From: Neisseriaceae bacterium
Lineage (GTDB): Bacteria > Pseudomonadota > Gammaproteobacteria > Burkholderiales > Neisseriaceae
Direction of reading: 5' to 3'
Assembly: GCA_017518785.1 (NCBI GenBank)
Contig: JAFWUA010000097.1
Coordinates: 1 to 12,749, forward strand
Length of the DNA stretch: 12,749 nucleotides
Both the position numbers and the translations under genes were made by a program. The notes under the pieces were generated by a model. It was not told the DNA's origin. It made no database searches and saw nothing but the letters and a program-made list of their open reading frames with translations. The stretch's first letter is position 1, and every line of letters starts with the position of its first letter. This document shows, piece after piece, positions 11,929 through 12,749 of the stretch.

Positions 11929-12585
11929 ATGACCAAACAGCTTAAACTGACCGCACTGATTGTTGCATTAGTCGCATCTACCGGTGCAATGGCACACGAA
12001 AAAGACGGCTATACCATCAGTGAACAGTCTCGCGAAGTTGTTCGCAATAGTTACGGTGAATGCTGGCAAAATAGCTTCTTAAATAAAGATGCAAATGGTT
12101 TGGTAGAGTGTGGCGACAAGGCTCCAGATGCCCCTGTACCAGACGTTACCTATGTTGATAAAGAAACAGTACACAAATTGCAGGCAAACTTTTTGTTCGG
12201 TTTCGACAAATCTACCTTGCGTCCAGAAGCACGCGAAACTTTAAATCAAATCGCACAAGAAGCTTCTGCTCCTGACGTTACTGCATTGAGCGTAGAAGGT
12301 CACACCGACTTTATGGGTTCAGATGCTTATAACCAAAAATTGTCTGAAAAACGTGCAAAAACTGTTGCTGATTATTTAGTATCACAAGGTGTTGATGCGG
12401 GCAAAATTGCAAACGTGGTTGGCTATGGCGAATCTCAACAACAAATGCAAGCACAATGCGAAGCTGAAGTTAGCAGCATCAAAAACAAAGCAAAACGCCG
12501 TACTGCTTTAATTGCTTGTATCGAACCTGATCGTCGCGTTGATGTTCGTATGAACAAACGTGTTGTTGAAAGAGTTTCTCAATAA
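11929..12585 (+). CDS. rmpM: RmpM (class 4) outer-membrane protein with OmpA-like peptidoglycan-binding domain
   Basis: 218 residues; meningococcal RmpM has about 242. Signal peptide 1-22 (MTKQLKLTALIVAL..., cleavage after AMA). The short N-terminal region YGECWQNSFLNKDANGLVEC has a Cys pair (C45, C61), as in neisserial RmpM, followed by a brief linker APDAPVPDV in place of the long Glu/Pro repeat of meningococcal RmpM. The OmpA C-like domain (about 85-212) contains FGFDKSTL, VEGHTDFMGSDAYNQKLSEKRA and EPDRRVDVRM. D127 and R142 have the spacing of the OmpA residues that bind diaminopimelate. A second Cys pair precedes EPDRR. It links porin complexes to peptidoglycan. GAGGG lies 7 nt before the ATG. 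Own promoter and terminator, so monocistronic. Confidence 0.96.
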   Translation: MTKQLKLTALIVALVASTGAMAHEKDGYTISEQSREVVRNSYGECWQNSFLNKDANGLVECGDKAPDAPVPDVTYVDKETVHKLQANFLFGFDKSTLRPEARETLNQIAQEASAPDVTALSVEGHTDFMGSDAYNQKLSEKRAKTVADYLVSQGVDAGKIANVVGYGESQQQMQAQCEAEVSSIKNKAKRRTALIACIEPDRRVDVRMNKRVVERVSQ

Positions 12586-12618
12586 TTTTACGAGTAGCTC
12601 AAAGTAGCGAATATTGTT

Positions 12619-12653
12619 AAAAAGGTTTCGGTTTTTCTTACCGAAACCTTTTT
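12619..12653 (+). terminator. Rho-independent terminator of rmpM
   Basis: A 13-bp stem, AAAAAGGTTTCGG (12619-12631) with CCGAAACCTTTTT (12641-12653), and a 9-nt loop. The A-rich left and T-rich right sides would let it work in both directions. Confidence 0.9.
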
Positions 12654-12749
12654 GTTGCACTAAAACCATTGCTTTTCATGTGAACGCAAAATTAAAAACC
12701 ATTATCATGTTATATTTTTTACTATCACCAGCCAAACGATTAGCATCAA

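Noticed and set aside
11733..11936. Minus-strand 67-codon frame upstream of rmpM
   Set aside because: It crosses the rmpM promoter and leader and has no recognisable content.
12676..12749. Possible C-terminus of a minus-strand gene entering from the right edge (ending FNFAFT then TGA at 12676-12678)
   Set aside because: Only about 24 codons are visible, a second minus frame is also open (stop at 12705-12707), and neither tail is recognisable. The bidirectional rmpM terminator would suit a convergent gene, but that is not enough to call one.

Overview
The window is AT-rich chromosomal DNA from a member of the Neisseriaceae. Three things point there: an RmpM (class 4 outer-membrane protein) homologue starting MTKQLKL like the meningococcal one, a lipid A acyltransferase that reads as the meningococcal LpxL2 type, and a dense DNA-uptake-sequence (DUS)-like 12-mer. 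The genus cannot be fixed: the 12-mer, AGTCTGCCGGAA, is not one of the DUS dialects I know, and rpoN looks intact, unlike in the pathogenic Neisseria. Almost all coding is on the minus strand except the last two genes.

Layout (minus strand read right to left). 1-225 is the start of typA/bipA. 340-1190 holds two small secreted paralogues in a patch that carries foreign-dialect DUS and a palindromic repeat. 1269-5969 is one compact operon, kdsD-kdsC-lptC-lptA-lptB-rpoN, with ATGA stop/start overlaps at three junctions; it makes Kdo precursors and moves LPS across the envelope, and it ends at a DUS-pair terminator. 6018-6486 is a nest of repeats: one Correia-like element and two MITEs. lpxL2 (6499-7368) adds a secondary acyl chain to lipid A, so the 1.3-7.4 kb stretch is largely an outer-membrane LPS region. 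7396-7747 holds two more MITEs. 7828-9973 is a znuA-truB-rpsO transcription unit with a normal rpsO terminator.

On the plus strand, pgsA (10703-11263; phosphatidylglycerol synthesis) and rmpM (11929-12585; tethers outer membrane to peptidoglycan) each have a recognisable sigma-70 promoter. rmpM also has a structured leader and a strong terminator.

The most interesting material is non-coding. (1) AGTCTGCCGGAA occurs 12 times exactly, plus 7 near copies, in 12.7 kb, the density expected of a working DUS. (2) A 0.6 kb patch carries Simonsiella/Kingella- and Eikenella-type DUS instead. (3) A family of 130-161 bp MITEs with ends GARAC(Y)3TGCAAAACTC makes 5-bp target duplications (TATAA, AGACT, GGAAA, AATCT). 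Two of the four clear copies sit inside DUS-pair hairpins and a third sits at the end of the rpsO terminator. (4) A Correia-like element supplies the -10 hexamer of the kdsD-lpt operon. No tRNA, rRNA, CRISPR, phage or complete IS element was seen.
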